From Climacteris rufus (Eukaryota > Chordata > Aves > Passeriformes > Climacteridae), in assembly GCA_013398175.1 (NCBI GenBank), contig VZRZ01007879.1:187138-251137 (forward strand): a stretch of DNA of 64,000 bases. Direction: 5' to 3'. A model generated the notes under the pieces. The model was not told the DNA's origin. It did not search any database and saw only the letters and a list, made by a program, of their open reading frames with translations. Positions 1 to 12,800 of the stretch are shown here, in pieces. Positions within the stretch are counted from its first letter, which is position 1. Each line of letters begins with the position of its first letter. The translations under genes and the position numbers were made by a program.

Positions 1-3000
1 ACTGTTGTGATGTGGACTAGTTGTATTATGGAAAAATAGGCCTTTAGGAACATTCAGAATGCAAGGTCAAAATTAATTTCCCTGAGGTGTGAAGTTTCAT
101 TCAGGCCGGTTTTGAGTGGGGAGGAATGAGAAGCATCCAGATGACTCTATTGGGATAAGCTGCCCCCTGGCTATAGCAGCACTGAGCCAAAATCTGTGAT
201 GCCCATCTGGCTTGCTGCCTTTTGTGGTGATTTGACACTATTCCTGCAAATGCCCCTGGCCTTCTGAAGGGCTATCAAACCGTGTGGAACCTGCACTGGC
301 TCTGACGTTCACTACAATATTGCAGAATCTTTATCTGAACAAATGCTAAGGATTTTTCTCCCTTCCTGAAATACTCAGGCCTTTCCACATTAAAAAAAAA
401 ATTCCTTTTCCAGGGCTCACTGTTTCAGGTGTTGCTCAGTGCATCAAAAAAATGGTGTAGCTGCTCCTATTCCTTGATCATAATAGGCCCTAAAAACAGT
501 TCAGCCACAATGACAAGGTTTGCTTGAGTTGGCAAACTGTGTTGAAATTGAAGTAGCATGCCTGAACTGATTGATCAGAAGTTCACATTGTCTGTATATA
601 ATCAAGAATACACTTGAATGCTTTAGAAGAAAATGCTGAATTATTCAGTACATGTGAGTCTCCTGGCAAGACAGATCCTGTGCTGCGTCAAACCAGAGGC
701 TGAAATGAACTCCCATGCATTGATTCGCAGTTGATTCCCAATGAGCTGATTCACAGACACAGCCTTTATTTTGAGATCGGGCAGGGCAGCTTTGAATGGT
801 TATCTAATGTAAACAAATGTGTAAGTACAGATCATAGACCACCACCCAGTAATTCCTCTGTCAGGCTAGCTGTGCCTGTTGGTAGGAGAGGATGGGTTTG
901 CAAGCCTTTGACATCAATAGTTCAGTAGAGGTTGCAAAAGACGCCACGACTGGTTCAGTGAACTATGGGGGAGAGTGGGGACGGTAGAAGGAGTTGTATT
1001 TCTGGGTGTAGTTTCTTACCATTGGCACTGCCCCAGAATGTTCTACAACGTTAAGCTCCAGAGCTAAAAATGATCATTTTTCTTACTCAGTCACCTCTAT
1101 TGCCTTTTCTTGCAAGTCCTGGTTAGAGTCAAGAAGTAGAATATAATAGACAAAAAAAGTCATTTGCTACCCTAAGCAGTGCAAATATGCTAAAGAGATA
1201 GGCAAATACTGTTGTTGCTGACATAGTGAAATATTTTACTTCCAGTCTAGGTAATCAGTCAAAAAAACAGTGCCATTAATAAAAACAGCTCCTGAGCTTA
1301 CCCAAGATTGGGGAGAATGCCTCTGGGAAGTCCAGGAGAGTTTGCAAAAAACGCAGAGATCCAAGAAGCAGTCAGTATGCTCTCCCCTACAACCCTCAAT
1401 CCCAAATTTTGAGTCAAAATCAGTTTTTAGAACAATACTGTATAGTATGCAGCTATAGTTCATTTTTAAGGTATTCTGTGCTATTCGTTTAGTTTAGAAT
1501 CTCTTTTTTTTTTTGTATGTAAAGAAGCTATGAATTTCAGTGATTTTTTTTATCTGTTTATTAATGTATACTTTTTACTTGTTCCTTGCTTTTCAATCTG
1601 TTTATCCTATTACCTCTTCTTTGCAATCTACTCCAAGTTTTTTTTCTGAAAACTTGGTGTTTCAGGATTAACACTGATGGCTAAATGAGAGGATTGACCA
1701 TTTTTTAAACAAAATGAAAGAACAGTGTCTGAATTTAATATTTGCCTCTGCAGTCTTTCCCCTCCATCTGCTAGCATCTCAGGAAGAAAGTCTTAAACAG
1801 CCTGTGCAGGTTTCTTTATCTAATTAATGTGTTCTTAAAAATACTTTCGTATAAACAAAGACTGTCTGGCCCAGAGTGTGGTGATGAAGCTGTGACTGTG
1901 CTTGTAGTTTCTTCTGGCATTCCTCCTAAGCAATCTCTTCAACACATTTCCAAACTGTGCAGCTTAATACCCGGTTAGATCTCTGAAGTCTCTTGGGTTT
2001 TTTGTATTGTAGCAATGTGAAGCTGCATAGTTTTCAGCTGCAGCTGCATCAATCAAAACGTTTCACTTATCCTGAAATAAGTTTTGTTTGTCCTTTGGGT
2101 CATGTTTGACAGGGAAGGTGAGCAAACTGCTAGTTGTGGAGGTCTAGAAGAACATGTTGTGAGCATAACTATTGAAAAGGAAGTGTCACATTGCCTTTTC
2201 TCTTGATGCTCACATGATTATGGCAAAGCTTTCTGTCAAAAATAAATACAGGTGGGTAGGCTGCAATAAGGCTCACTGGGATCAAAGAAATGCATAATGT
2301 CCTGCTGAGGTGGTTTGATGTATGTGCCAGAAGAGCTGGTTATCTCTGAGACATGCCTGGGAAGCATCCTTGTCATTTGCACATGTGGCTCAGCTGTCCT
2401 GAACTGAAACAAGACTGAGCCTGCATCTGCTAGAGGGCCTGGTCTTTTATGCTTTTATATTCTTCCTCACACTGTGTGGCATTCTGTTTTCCCAGAATTT
2501 CCCGTGACTGAAACCATGCCTTATGTGTACAAACATTTTCCCAGGTCTTATTTTACAAGGGGTGCTAAACAGAGCAGGGACTGTGCCATTTTGGTTTTGG
2601 AATGCAACCTTGGCATGGGTGCATCGCATCTGGCTCGGGTCAGTTGATGTGGTCTGAATAGTTTCAAGAATGCTTTGCCACTGAAGAAGGTACCGAAATG
2701 CCATGTAAATAAACCTTTTCCCTAATACAGGACTGAGACAGGGAAGGCCGGGTGTTTGGAAAGCTCCTTAGGGTCCCTTGCTTGGTTATCCATGTATGTC
2801 ATCATGCAGCCTACACCCACAGCAGTCAGGGCCTTCTTGGATGTGGTCCAGGGACATGGTGCCCGTGTCTGACTGGCCTTTTACAGATTTAGCAGTGCCT
2901 GTTCCCCAGATTTACCAGATCTTGCAGATTTAAGGTATCTAGAATGTATCAATCTTTGGGAGTCTTTCGTTTTCTACCCTCAGTGTCACCTGCAGTGTGC

Positions 3001-3795
3001 TAGCTGCGGAGGCTGGAGACAGCTCAAGCTCTCACTTATTGTAAATATTTGTGACCTGTTTGTGGCCTGTAACTTGGCAAAGTCTTCTTTTTTCTTTTTG
3101 TTTTCCCTTGGGATTTTCTTTTATGCTTTTTGGGTTTGTTTGTTTGGTGGTTTTTTTTTGGTTGTTTCTTCTTCTGCGCATGCTTGTGTGTCTATGTGTG
3201 TGATTTTTCTGTTTATGAAAAACAAGAAATTATGCAGTGGAATGAAAATGAAAGCAGTGATCATACATTAAGTACAGGGAAGAGCATGAGTGCCTCCTAT
3301 CTGTGGGTTCATATGCAGCTTCCTGCCACTTTTTTTGGCAGCGTTTTTAAAATTAATTTTAAATAACCAATTTTAAGTTAAAGCTTTGATGTCTTGTTGG
3401 ATTTTTTTTCTGCTTTGTGCATGAGTCCTGTCCCTCTGTGTAAATGTGGCAGTCATTGTCATGTTGTATCACTTGAGCTAATAGTGCTAGAAATTTTCAT
3501 GCAGTTCATTACCACTCAAGGTTCCTGTATTTTTTCTGTCACTGGCTGACAGGGTCCATCAGGACTGCCTGTGTTTAACACTGTCTTAAGGCAGAGGGAG
3601 GGAAATACAGGGAGGTGGACTATCTACCAACATCCATGAAAGCGGACTACATTAAAAGGACTGTGTTTAATCAACATACATCCAAAAACATCTTCATAGA
3701 TCTTAAAATTAGTGGGTTTGCGCGTAATTCACCTGCTGTTTCCTGATTTCAGAATTTAAAAAATAATAATCCCTTTTCTGTCCTCATATTTGTAG
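1..3795 (+). other. PAM: PAM intron (5' part outside window)
   Basis: Intronic DNA before the first exon in view. I searched for the preceding PHM exon, which should encode a His-His pair and a Phe-Gly-Cys, and did not find it. The stretch holds T-rich runs (around 1502, 3090 and 3150) and no repeat I can name. A donor-like gtaagt at 821 follows a short open stretch that has no resemblance to PAM. Confidence 0.75.
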
Positions 3796-3881
3796 GGACT
3801 GTGATGAAGGAACATGCAAAGACAAATCTAACATTCTGTATGCCTGGGCAAGAAATGCTCCACCCACCAGGCTCCCTAAAG
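3796..3881 (+). CDS. PAM: PAM coding exon 1 in window (PHM N-terminal subdomain)
   Basis: 86 bp, acceptor tttgtag, donor gtattg. It begins with the last base of a split Trp codon and reads DCDEGTCKDK, then ILYAWARNAPPTRLPK. The two cysteines are expected to be PHM C126 and C131, which form disulfides with cysteines encoded upstream. Mammals have Phe where this bird has Asp in the WxC motif. Ends in phase 1. Confidence 0.96.
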
Positions 3882-6800
3882 GTATTGTGCTTGTAATATG
3901 GCGTTCTTGTGTACAAGGGCAAGGGAAAAAAGAGGACATGGAAGTGAGCACCTGGCACGTCTGGGAACATCCTATAATATTTTTATTATGTCTGAGTGAT
4001 AAAGACTGTATAAACATGAACCTCATTAACTGTGAAATGTATTATGCTAGCTAATGTACTTAGGGTTTTTTGTCATTCTGTTTGCTGCGACATATTTCTG
4101 TAGGGGGAAGAAAGGCTGAGGGAGAGATAACTGTCATAATATAATGTTTAGCATGAATCCTAAGTTTCCTACTATATGTTACTAGAAGGTTACTATTCAT
4201 GTATCCTTCAATAACACACAACTACAAGAAGATCTTTTTGTGTATTTGGAAAAACAGAAACAAGTTCAATCTAAACATTGAATTTTTTCTGTCTTAAGTA
4301 TATATTGACAATTTAATGTGTTTTTCATTTCTTAATGCTTTAGTGCAGCTGAGAAACATGTTTGTATACTCACTTTGTTGTATGTTAGACAACTGTGCTG
4401 AATTAAACCAAAACTTCTTAAGATACTTGAAGTGGTACGTCTGGAATACAGGGAGAAGTCATCCTTTCTAATAACCACTAAGGATCTTATAAATATCTAT
4501 AATTTTTTCTTTTGTCATCTACTGCCCATTTTCATAGCCAGGATGTTTATTTTACTAATCCATTTACAGACTTATCAACATGAATTTAACTTGATTTGGT
4601 TATCAGAATGTCAGGCTAAAAAAACTTCTAAATGGAGGAGCTCTGGGAGCTTTGCTGTTAAACCCCAGCTAGCAATACTTTTATCTTTCTGTGAAAATAC
4701 AAGGTTTATAGAAAGTATTCATAATGATGCCTCATCTGTGCACAGAGAGGCTGCAGTCCCATTTATAAGTAGGCTTGCCTATTACTGTGGGATTCTCTGA
4801 CCAAATACAAAGAAATTGCTTCCTCTGCTTCTTTTGACAAGTGTTCATGTTAGAATTCATTTAGAGAAATCCCTTTTGGTGATCATGATAATTTGCAATT
4901 TCATTGTTTCAAATTATTTCAAACTTCTCTATCGTGATATGTACCTGTGCTTGCTTCTCTCAACAAGTAATATAGCTGCATAATTTCCTCAAGGTTTTTA
5001 TGCATACAATAATAATTTAAATTTTAAAATCTTTTACTGCAGACCTTTTTCTCTCTATCATTCTCAATGTCTACTTAGTAAGTTAGTGCTAATCAGTTTG
5101 TGTAATGTAGAAGTTGTATAAGAAATGAAAGTTCTACCAAATCCTACATGGTTGGCAAAACTTCTTTTTTATTTTGAATTTATACATATATATATGTGTG
5201 TATGTATATTCTTTGATTGAGAGAATTCTCTGCATAAATCAGATGTCAATTAATAATTAAGTTATGATCCTAGCTTCTTAGTCTGTTTGGGATTGCATCA
5301 TTCTGGTGGTTTTCCTGGGTTTCAGGACAAAGTTTTCTTCAGTTGTGTCTCTGAAGTTTCAGCTGCTTCACTCTTAGCCGTTACAGTGATTTGTACTTTT
5401 TTATATGGTCAGTGATGGTGAACCATCTTGCATTTTATTGTTTCTGAACACAATGCATTTTCCTTCTCTTAGGTGTCGGATTCAGAGTTGGAGGAGAAAC
5501 AGGTGGCAGATACTTTGTTCTCCAGGTGCACTATGGAGACATTAGTGCATTTAGAGGTATGCATTTTGGAAATTTGTTCTGCAAGTTGTATCAGTTACAG
5601 CATCAAAAACATTTACTTTACCTGTAGGAAATAGTTTTTCTGTTAGTGCCATCTGCAAGGGTAAAGATCATGGGCATGTTTATAATACAGTTTATGTATT
5701 GACTTTATAAACTTGATTTATCTCTATAAATGTTGGAAATGTTTTCTTAAAAAAATGTAGAGCAAATGACTTAAAGTAATGAAGAAGGAGATAAATAATT
5801 TTAAGTGTAGGGAGAAACCTGGATTTTCCATATATAATTCAGTGTTTCCTTTAATAAAGTTGAAACAAATATCTGTGAACACCCTTAACTGGTCACCTCA
5901 CTTGAGTAGATTGTGAACAGATGATATACCCTGGCCAGTTAGGCACAGTATCTGTGTTTAGAAAACATGTGAAGTCATGGAGACAGTTTTCTTAAGATGA
6001 AACACTCATTTCAAGCATAGCAATATGCTTATTCTTGTCATTGAGTGTTTCACAGAATCATGAAATGGTTGAGGTTGGAACAGACCCCTGGGAGTCATCT
6101 GGTCCATGCCCTCCCTGCATAAGCAGGGCCAACTACAGCCCATTGCCCAGGCCCATGGCCAGGTGTCTTCAAGGGTAGAAATAGCACGGGGCAGCCTGTG
6201 CCAGTGCTCAGTCACCCATACAATGAAAAAGTGTTTCCTGATGTTCAGAGGGAAGCTCCTGTGTTTCGATGTGTGCTCGTCACCTCTGGTCCTGTCATTG
6301 GGCACAACTGAGACGAGCCAGCCTCCCTTTTCTTCACACCCTCCTTCAGATCCTTCTCCTCTCCAGGCTGAACATTCCAAGTTCTCTCATGAGAGATATT
6401 CCAGCCCCTTCATCATCTCTGTGGCCCTTTGCTGGACTCTCTCCACGCCCCTCTCACACTGGGGAGCCCAGCACTGGACACAGCACTCCAGGTGTGGTCT
6501 CACCACCCATGAGCATAGGAGAAGGATCCCTGACCTGCTGGCCCTGCTTTGGCTGGTGCAGCCCAGGGCACCTTTGCCCTCTTTGCAGCAAGGGCACACA
6601 ACCAGCACAGGGTCAGCCTGATGTCCACTGGGACCCCCAGGTTCTTTGCTGCCCAGCTGCTTCCCAGCCTGGGCTGGTGCCTGGGGTTGTACCTCTCCAT
6701 CTGCAGGACTTGGCACTTCCATTTACTGAGCTCCATGAGGTTCCTGACAGCCCCTTTCTCCAGCCAGTTCAGGTCCCTCTGGATGGCAGCACGAGTGTCT

Positions 6801-9800
6801 GGTGCATCAGTCACTTTTCCCAGCTGAGTGTCATCTGCAAACTTGCTGAGGTTGCACCATATGTTATGAGCTGGAATTTGGGAAATTTGAATTTCAGTAA
6901 TGCACATTGACATATTAGTGATCTGTGGGTTTTGGGGATTATTTTATTTATTTATTTATATTTCTTGTCGTACTTTGTTCTTTAAACCTGAAATGCCTTG
7001 TTCAGATACCTTTGAGGTGCATGCATTCTTACTTTTACTCTGTAAATCACATCCTGTGTAGAGTTCTTGGTTAAAGGTCAAGAGTGTTTTCATTCCCGTG
7101 GAACTCATCTGTGATACATTACTGCATAGGATTTAAACAAGAATGTGAAGATCCTCGTGGTCTAAGTGATCATGAAAGTGTTGGACTTCAAAGAAGAAAG
7201 AGAAAGCTGAATAAGAACCAAAAATTTAAGGGAGGAATATGCATTTCAGTAGTTTGAGCTATACCTGTGGCCTCTGTATACCATGTTCTGTGTACAACGA
7301 TGAATAATCCACAGGTTGTACTTGATTTTGAGGAGAGAAGTTGCCCTGGAGGTGGCAGCTTCCCAGTACCAGGCAGCCTCTCTTCTTTACATCTCTGGCA
7401 AGGTTTGGGCAGCACTTACCTAGAATTTTAAGCAGCACTTTCTGAAGCTGAGGATGTGGTTTCTAGCATGACATGAAGATACGCTATACCATAATGGCAG
7501 TATTGGTGGTAGAGGAGGAGGAGGAAGAGAGGAATAAACTGAGAGTGCCAGCTCTGTTTGAATGGGGCATATATGCAAATGTGCACTATAGGAGTTGAAA
7601 GAATTAATTTTCATGAGAAAGTTCACATGGACCTTTGCAACCCATGGGATTCTTTGCCTACTAAAATCCTGAATAATTAAAGTTGCAAACCTCTAAAGAG
7701 AGTGTATTCATCGACAGCCTGCTCTTCATTATTGCTTGGGGACACTGAGAGTTCTCACTGTTCATTTTCATTCTTAAGTATAATATATGAGTAAGTAGTT
7801 ATTAAAAAAAGAAACAAATGAAATCAGTAACCTTCACTGCATATTTGGCTGAGACTATGTTTAGAAATTTTTATTAACAACTTGACTTGTTAGTCCAAGC
7901 TTCTACTAAAAAACCCACTTGCACACTTAGAGAAACTGCAGTGAAAGAAATCATCACCTGAAATTAAAACATAATTTTATACACCCTAATACACACTCTG
8001 CAGTAGATTTCCTTACTTTTTGCCTAGAAAATCTGTGCAGGACTTAGAAATGTCATAGAAGTAAGCCTGCAAAATTGTGAAAATTCAAGTGTGGGCTGAT
8101 AGGATTATAATGCAAGAGATAATACTATCATCATGTACTGCTTCAACAGTTACAGAGTATGACAGAATGCCCTCCATTTTTCAGTGTCTTTTACTTGGTA
8201 GTCTGTGATCTTATTTTTATAATTAAAAATAATCTTCCATTTCAGCTGTTTGTGAGAAAAGATGTTTTTAATGTAGCCTACCTGTGAAAATTCCAGTAGA
8301 GAAAAATATAATTTAAATCTAATAAAATGTCCTAAACCTTGATAGTAGTGTTCAAAGATACTCAATGCATAATCTTGAATTAGTTTCACAGGTATTTTTA
8401 AATTTCAGGGATAATGTAATGGGATTTTTCTTGTAATGAGATGTCTGTTGATAACCATGATTTGTCAATACATAGGAATACAGTTATTACAGTTATGTGT
8501 AAGCACACACAGTTCTTGCAATTCAGAACGGAGGGTAAATATTGAAATGTGCTCAGTTAACTTGTTATGCTTTCAGTAGTACATCAAGGATTCAGAAGTA
8601 TTGTTCAGAGTTTGCTATTCTGAATTACAAGTAATTGCAGCTATAAAATATTTGATTTGATGTAGTAATTATGTGTGTATTAGCACCCAGTTCTATTTTC
8701 TATCAGTTTTTGAGGGAAAAAATTCCATGGTTAAAATCTATCAACTCTTGTGTACAACTTTTTCTAAAAACAATATTTTTTCATTTCATTAACCAGGTAT
8801 TAAATTAATTCTGCTTTCCATCCCTTCTTAGCTATAATCCTGAACTAAGAATTCATATTTAGATATGCACTTTATGCTCAGATAACAAAATAAAGCTTAT
8901 TGTACCTTGTCTAAAGTAAACATATTAAAAAATAAGCTGGAGAACCAAAAATACATTCCACAAAAAAAAGGGTGTATTTGTAAAGAGCCATATTAGAAAA
9001 ATATTAATTTCTCTTTTTCACTTTCTTCACTTTTTATACAGAAAAAGCAAAAATTATTTTGGTTTGCAGTTATGGCTGATAATGGATACAGTTATGTAAC
9101 AAGCAAAAAGTTGTCAGAAATCTGTCTGCCCTTCTATATATTCCTAAGTGTTTAGAGTTCAGATTCAAATCAAAGTAAATCTAGCCTTTTTTATGTCTAT
9201 AAAGGGACACAGAACTTGGGCTGTTGGGATATGCAATGCAGTTGTCACCCTGCTCTTGGTTTATTCTTTTATGTTAAGTGCCTTCGAATCTGAGTTTACA
9301 AAAATGAGGGTTTTTTTCTAATCCATCAAATGTTTTTTTCCCTTCCCTTGCTGTAACGAAGACTAATGTTGTTTCTAACCTGCCACACTGTTATCTTAGT
9401 CCTTTCCAGCACATGTAAGAATATGGTTGTTATCCTCACAAATCAAAGTGTTTAGAAGTTATCAATGGTGATGTCTTTTAGCTTGTTCTGTGGGGATGGT
9501 TTTCACATTCTGTCATTTATTCGTGTGCATTCTTTGAAGCCATTTATAGTTTTTTGTAGTATGTTTGGAGCATACTTGTGGAGAATTCTTTGATTTTTGT
9601 TCAGCTTTGGCTCATTTTCTATTCCCCTTCTTCTTCTGTCTCTTTTCTTGCACGATGAATAGTATTGCATTCTCAGCTCCTTCTCTTAACCCCCACCTTT
9701 TCACTATCAATTGATTTATTCCTTCCTGATACCATTCCCTGCAAGGATTATTTTACCCACATTATATAAAATAACATAGATGTGCCTGCTCTTGTGAGTG

Positions 9801-12800
9801 AGATGTGGGGTACTTAGTGTTGTCTTAGGTTTTGGTGGTTTTGTTTGGACAGACTCATTAGTTTTGACCACCAAGCTAGTAGATGGCTTGAAAATATCTG
9901 TTTCCTCATAATTATGTGAGTTGTACATTTGACCTATAGCCTTATTTTGAACATTAAATTCAGCTTCTCTTTGACACTCACTTGAATATACCAGTGTTTT
10001 GAATAAAGCATATTCACAGAGATTCATGGCTATGATATATTATTATATCCTTTTAGCAAATCAGTCATCTGTGACCTTTATGAGGTCTTCATCTATTAAA
10101 AAAATTATATTGAACCAGGATCAACAATTGTTTTGTTTCCTTTCTAGCTGGGAAGTAAGTTGTGAAAATGTCACTGGGGATTCTGTATTTGCATTTTGTT
10201 TTTCACAAATTGAGTAAAGGTAGAGTTTCATTCTAGACTTCATACTAGAGTTTTAGAAAGAATTTTGAATTGATAGTGGATAAGTGAACAGATTGGCAAG
10301 CACCTTGACTTACATGAAGAAAGCAAATTGAGCTAGCTTTATGTATCAGATATTAGATATCAACATTGAATGCAACATACTGAATTTGTCTCATTCTTTA
10401 CCAAGACTTCAAGTTCATTTTTGTGCTGCATGTCTTTGCTTTTAAAATATAATTTGTACAAAGTTACTTCCCCATGGGCATTAGCTTTGGAATTGCCTTG
10501 CTCAGAGGTTGTGCTCACCTTTGAGGCTACTTCTTATCTTTAATGAGGCAAAGCCAATTCTGAGACCATATGTGGAGGTTCTGGTACAAATCAAAGGCTG
10601 ACTTTGAAATAACAAGGGGTTTAGAGATTCATAAAAAGTGCCACTGTTGGAGTGAAAGTTTTTAAGTATTCTAGTCACCATGTATGAGTGCTATACTGTT
10701 CTTATGATATCCTGGAAACAGAGCAATGAAGAAGCTGAATAAATAGTTTGAGCAGAGTGCTCAATAATTTATAATCTGCGTACTCAAGAGTGCAAAGGAA
10801 GTAGGTTTTGAAGAGTGTTTTTTATGAGTAAAAAACCCATGCGATTTTAAGCATCTAGGAAATCCTAAAAGTCTCAATGTCTATGGCATACATGTAATTA
10901 AAAAGTTCAGGATTGTAGATCTGGATAGACAGATTAGTAAAAAGCCTGTCAGACTTGCATCAGAAGTCTTAGCAAAATCAGCTTACAGAAGGAGTGTTTC
11001 TCCTCTGGATAATTTGCCTTCACTTCAGGTGTGACTATTTCATTTGACAAACTGTAGAGTATTTCTGATACTTGAGATGCTTCTCCTAAAAACCAGTACA
11101 AACAGGAGTAGCATAGGTGATGCTTTTTAACTAGTTTAAACATATACTCACAGTTAAACTTGGAATGACCATTACAATGCTGTCATGAACAATTTTAAAA
11201 AATTACATATTTAAAATCTGAAGCCAGCTTAACATGCACCATTGGCTTTGTTCAACATGGGTAAATAAAAGCAGGGAATATTTAATATGATTGTGTTTAT
11301 GTTTGCACACAACATAAAAACCAATCATAAGGATGACTTCTGGTTTCACTTGAATTGGAAACTCTGCATGTACAATTTGCTTTCATTTGAACTTGTTTAT
11401 GAGGTCTATAAAAATTAATTCTCCAGTCTTTGTCATATAAAAACCAGTAACTAGTAGCTTCTTTGTCCCAGAGCAGTGCATATTTACTGAATGATTGAAA
11501 CAAAGAAATCAAAGTAGTTAGATAAGCTGGACAAGCTTAGGTCAAACAGTGAAGCTTGAAAAGAATTAACAGGGAGAAGTGGCATGACCTCACTGCAGTC
11601 AGCGTTCTTGGGTGAAGGGTTCAGAGCTCTGAGTGTTTCAAGGAGCTGAACTGAAGGAAGGAGAAGCAGGAAAACGTCATTTCCAGCATCCCTCTGTACT
11701 TGTTAGAAAAACATTTAACTCAGTTATGGCTAAATATAGCTACAAACAGAATTATAAAGCACTGTAGGAATTCCTGAAAGGTCTAGACCAATTTATCCAT
11801 CCATTATTTTACCCTTAACACAGCACTGCAGGTCAGAAGATTCTTGTGTCAGAAGTTGATTGGTGGTTCTCCTGATGCTGATTTAGATGGTTGCTCTGTA
11901 TAGCAGCAATTAGAACTTTCCCACTATATTCAGTTCATTTTGAAATTGCTCTATTTAGATGAAAATACTGAATAAACTGTTTTTAATGCTCTGAAATATG
12001 TAGTGTTAAAATACTTTAATATTGCAAAACTGAAATGTGTTGGAGTTTTTTCCCTCCTCCTACTGCTCTGCTTTTAAACAAGACACTGTGACATAGTAAG
12101 GGTTAAACTTTCAAACATGAAATTGATTTCATTGTTTTGGGATAATTTTGCAGCAGCACTCAAAAGACTGAATGGTGATGTTTGCAACTAAAAGTCCAAT
12201 GACACAAAACGACTTGATGGCATTTTAAATTTTTAAATTTTATTACTTTAAGAAGTCCCGTTCTGAGAGGAAGCAGGTATTTTCCAATTTCCATTGAAAG
12301 TGATGTAGTGCAGACTTTGTAACAATATAAAACTTTTAAAAAGTGATTTCTGCAGCATTACCTGTGTTTGAAAATTACTTTAGTTTGAAATGAGGAGGGT
12401 AGGGCAAAAGATACTTCACAAAGACCATTGTAGCAAACACTGAGGTATTGAGATTGTAAGTGAAGTTTCTTACAGTGAAGAGGATGAACAGTATATACAT
12501 ATTTTGAACTTTTTCTAAAACCATTGACAAATAATTTAGTCTTTTCTCTTGAATGTTTTCCTACCATTCCCCTTCTTTTGTCCTAATAGCTTGGTTTTTC
12601 TGGTGCTTTTGGATCTTTGATTTGGCCATTTGGAAGAAACATTTATTATCTGTGATTGAAAAGTAGTGCATGTTCTGGAATGGTACTTGTTCAATATAGC
12701 TACATTTGCAGTTATATTTGTAGTCTTAATGAAAGAGTTACTGTATCCAGTTAAGATTTTTCTTTTTTTGTTGTATTTGTAAAGGTACTACTGTGATGTA

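Noticed and set aside
731..928. Short open stretch followed by a donor-like gtaagt at 821, possible extra exon
   Set aside because: No resemblance to PAM, no good polypyrimidine tract before it, and the next PAM exon requires a split Trp codon that this does not provide.
4432..4800. 122-codon open stretch in the PAM intron
   Set aside because: AT-rich, Leu/Ile/Phe-biased chance frame with no splice signals or family resemblance.
6269..6910. Long open stretch of about 213 codons, with overlapping ones on the other strand
   Set aside because: Lies within the GC-rich CR1 copy in antisense; low stop density comes from base composition, and no start context or protein family fits.
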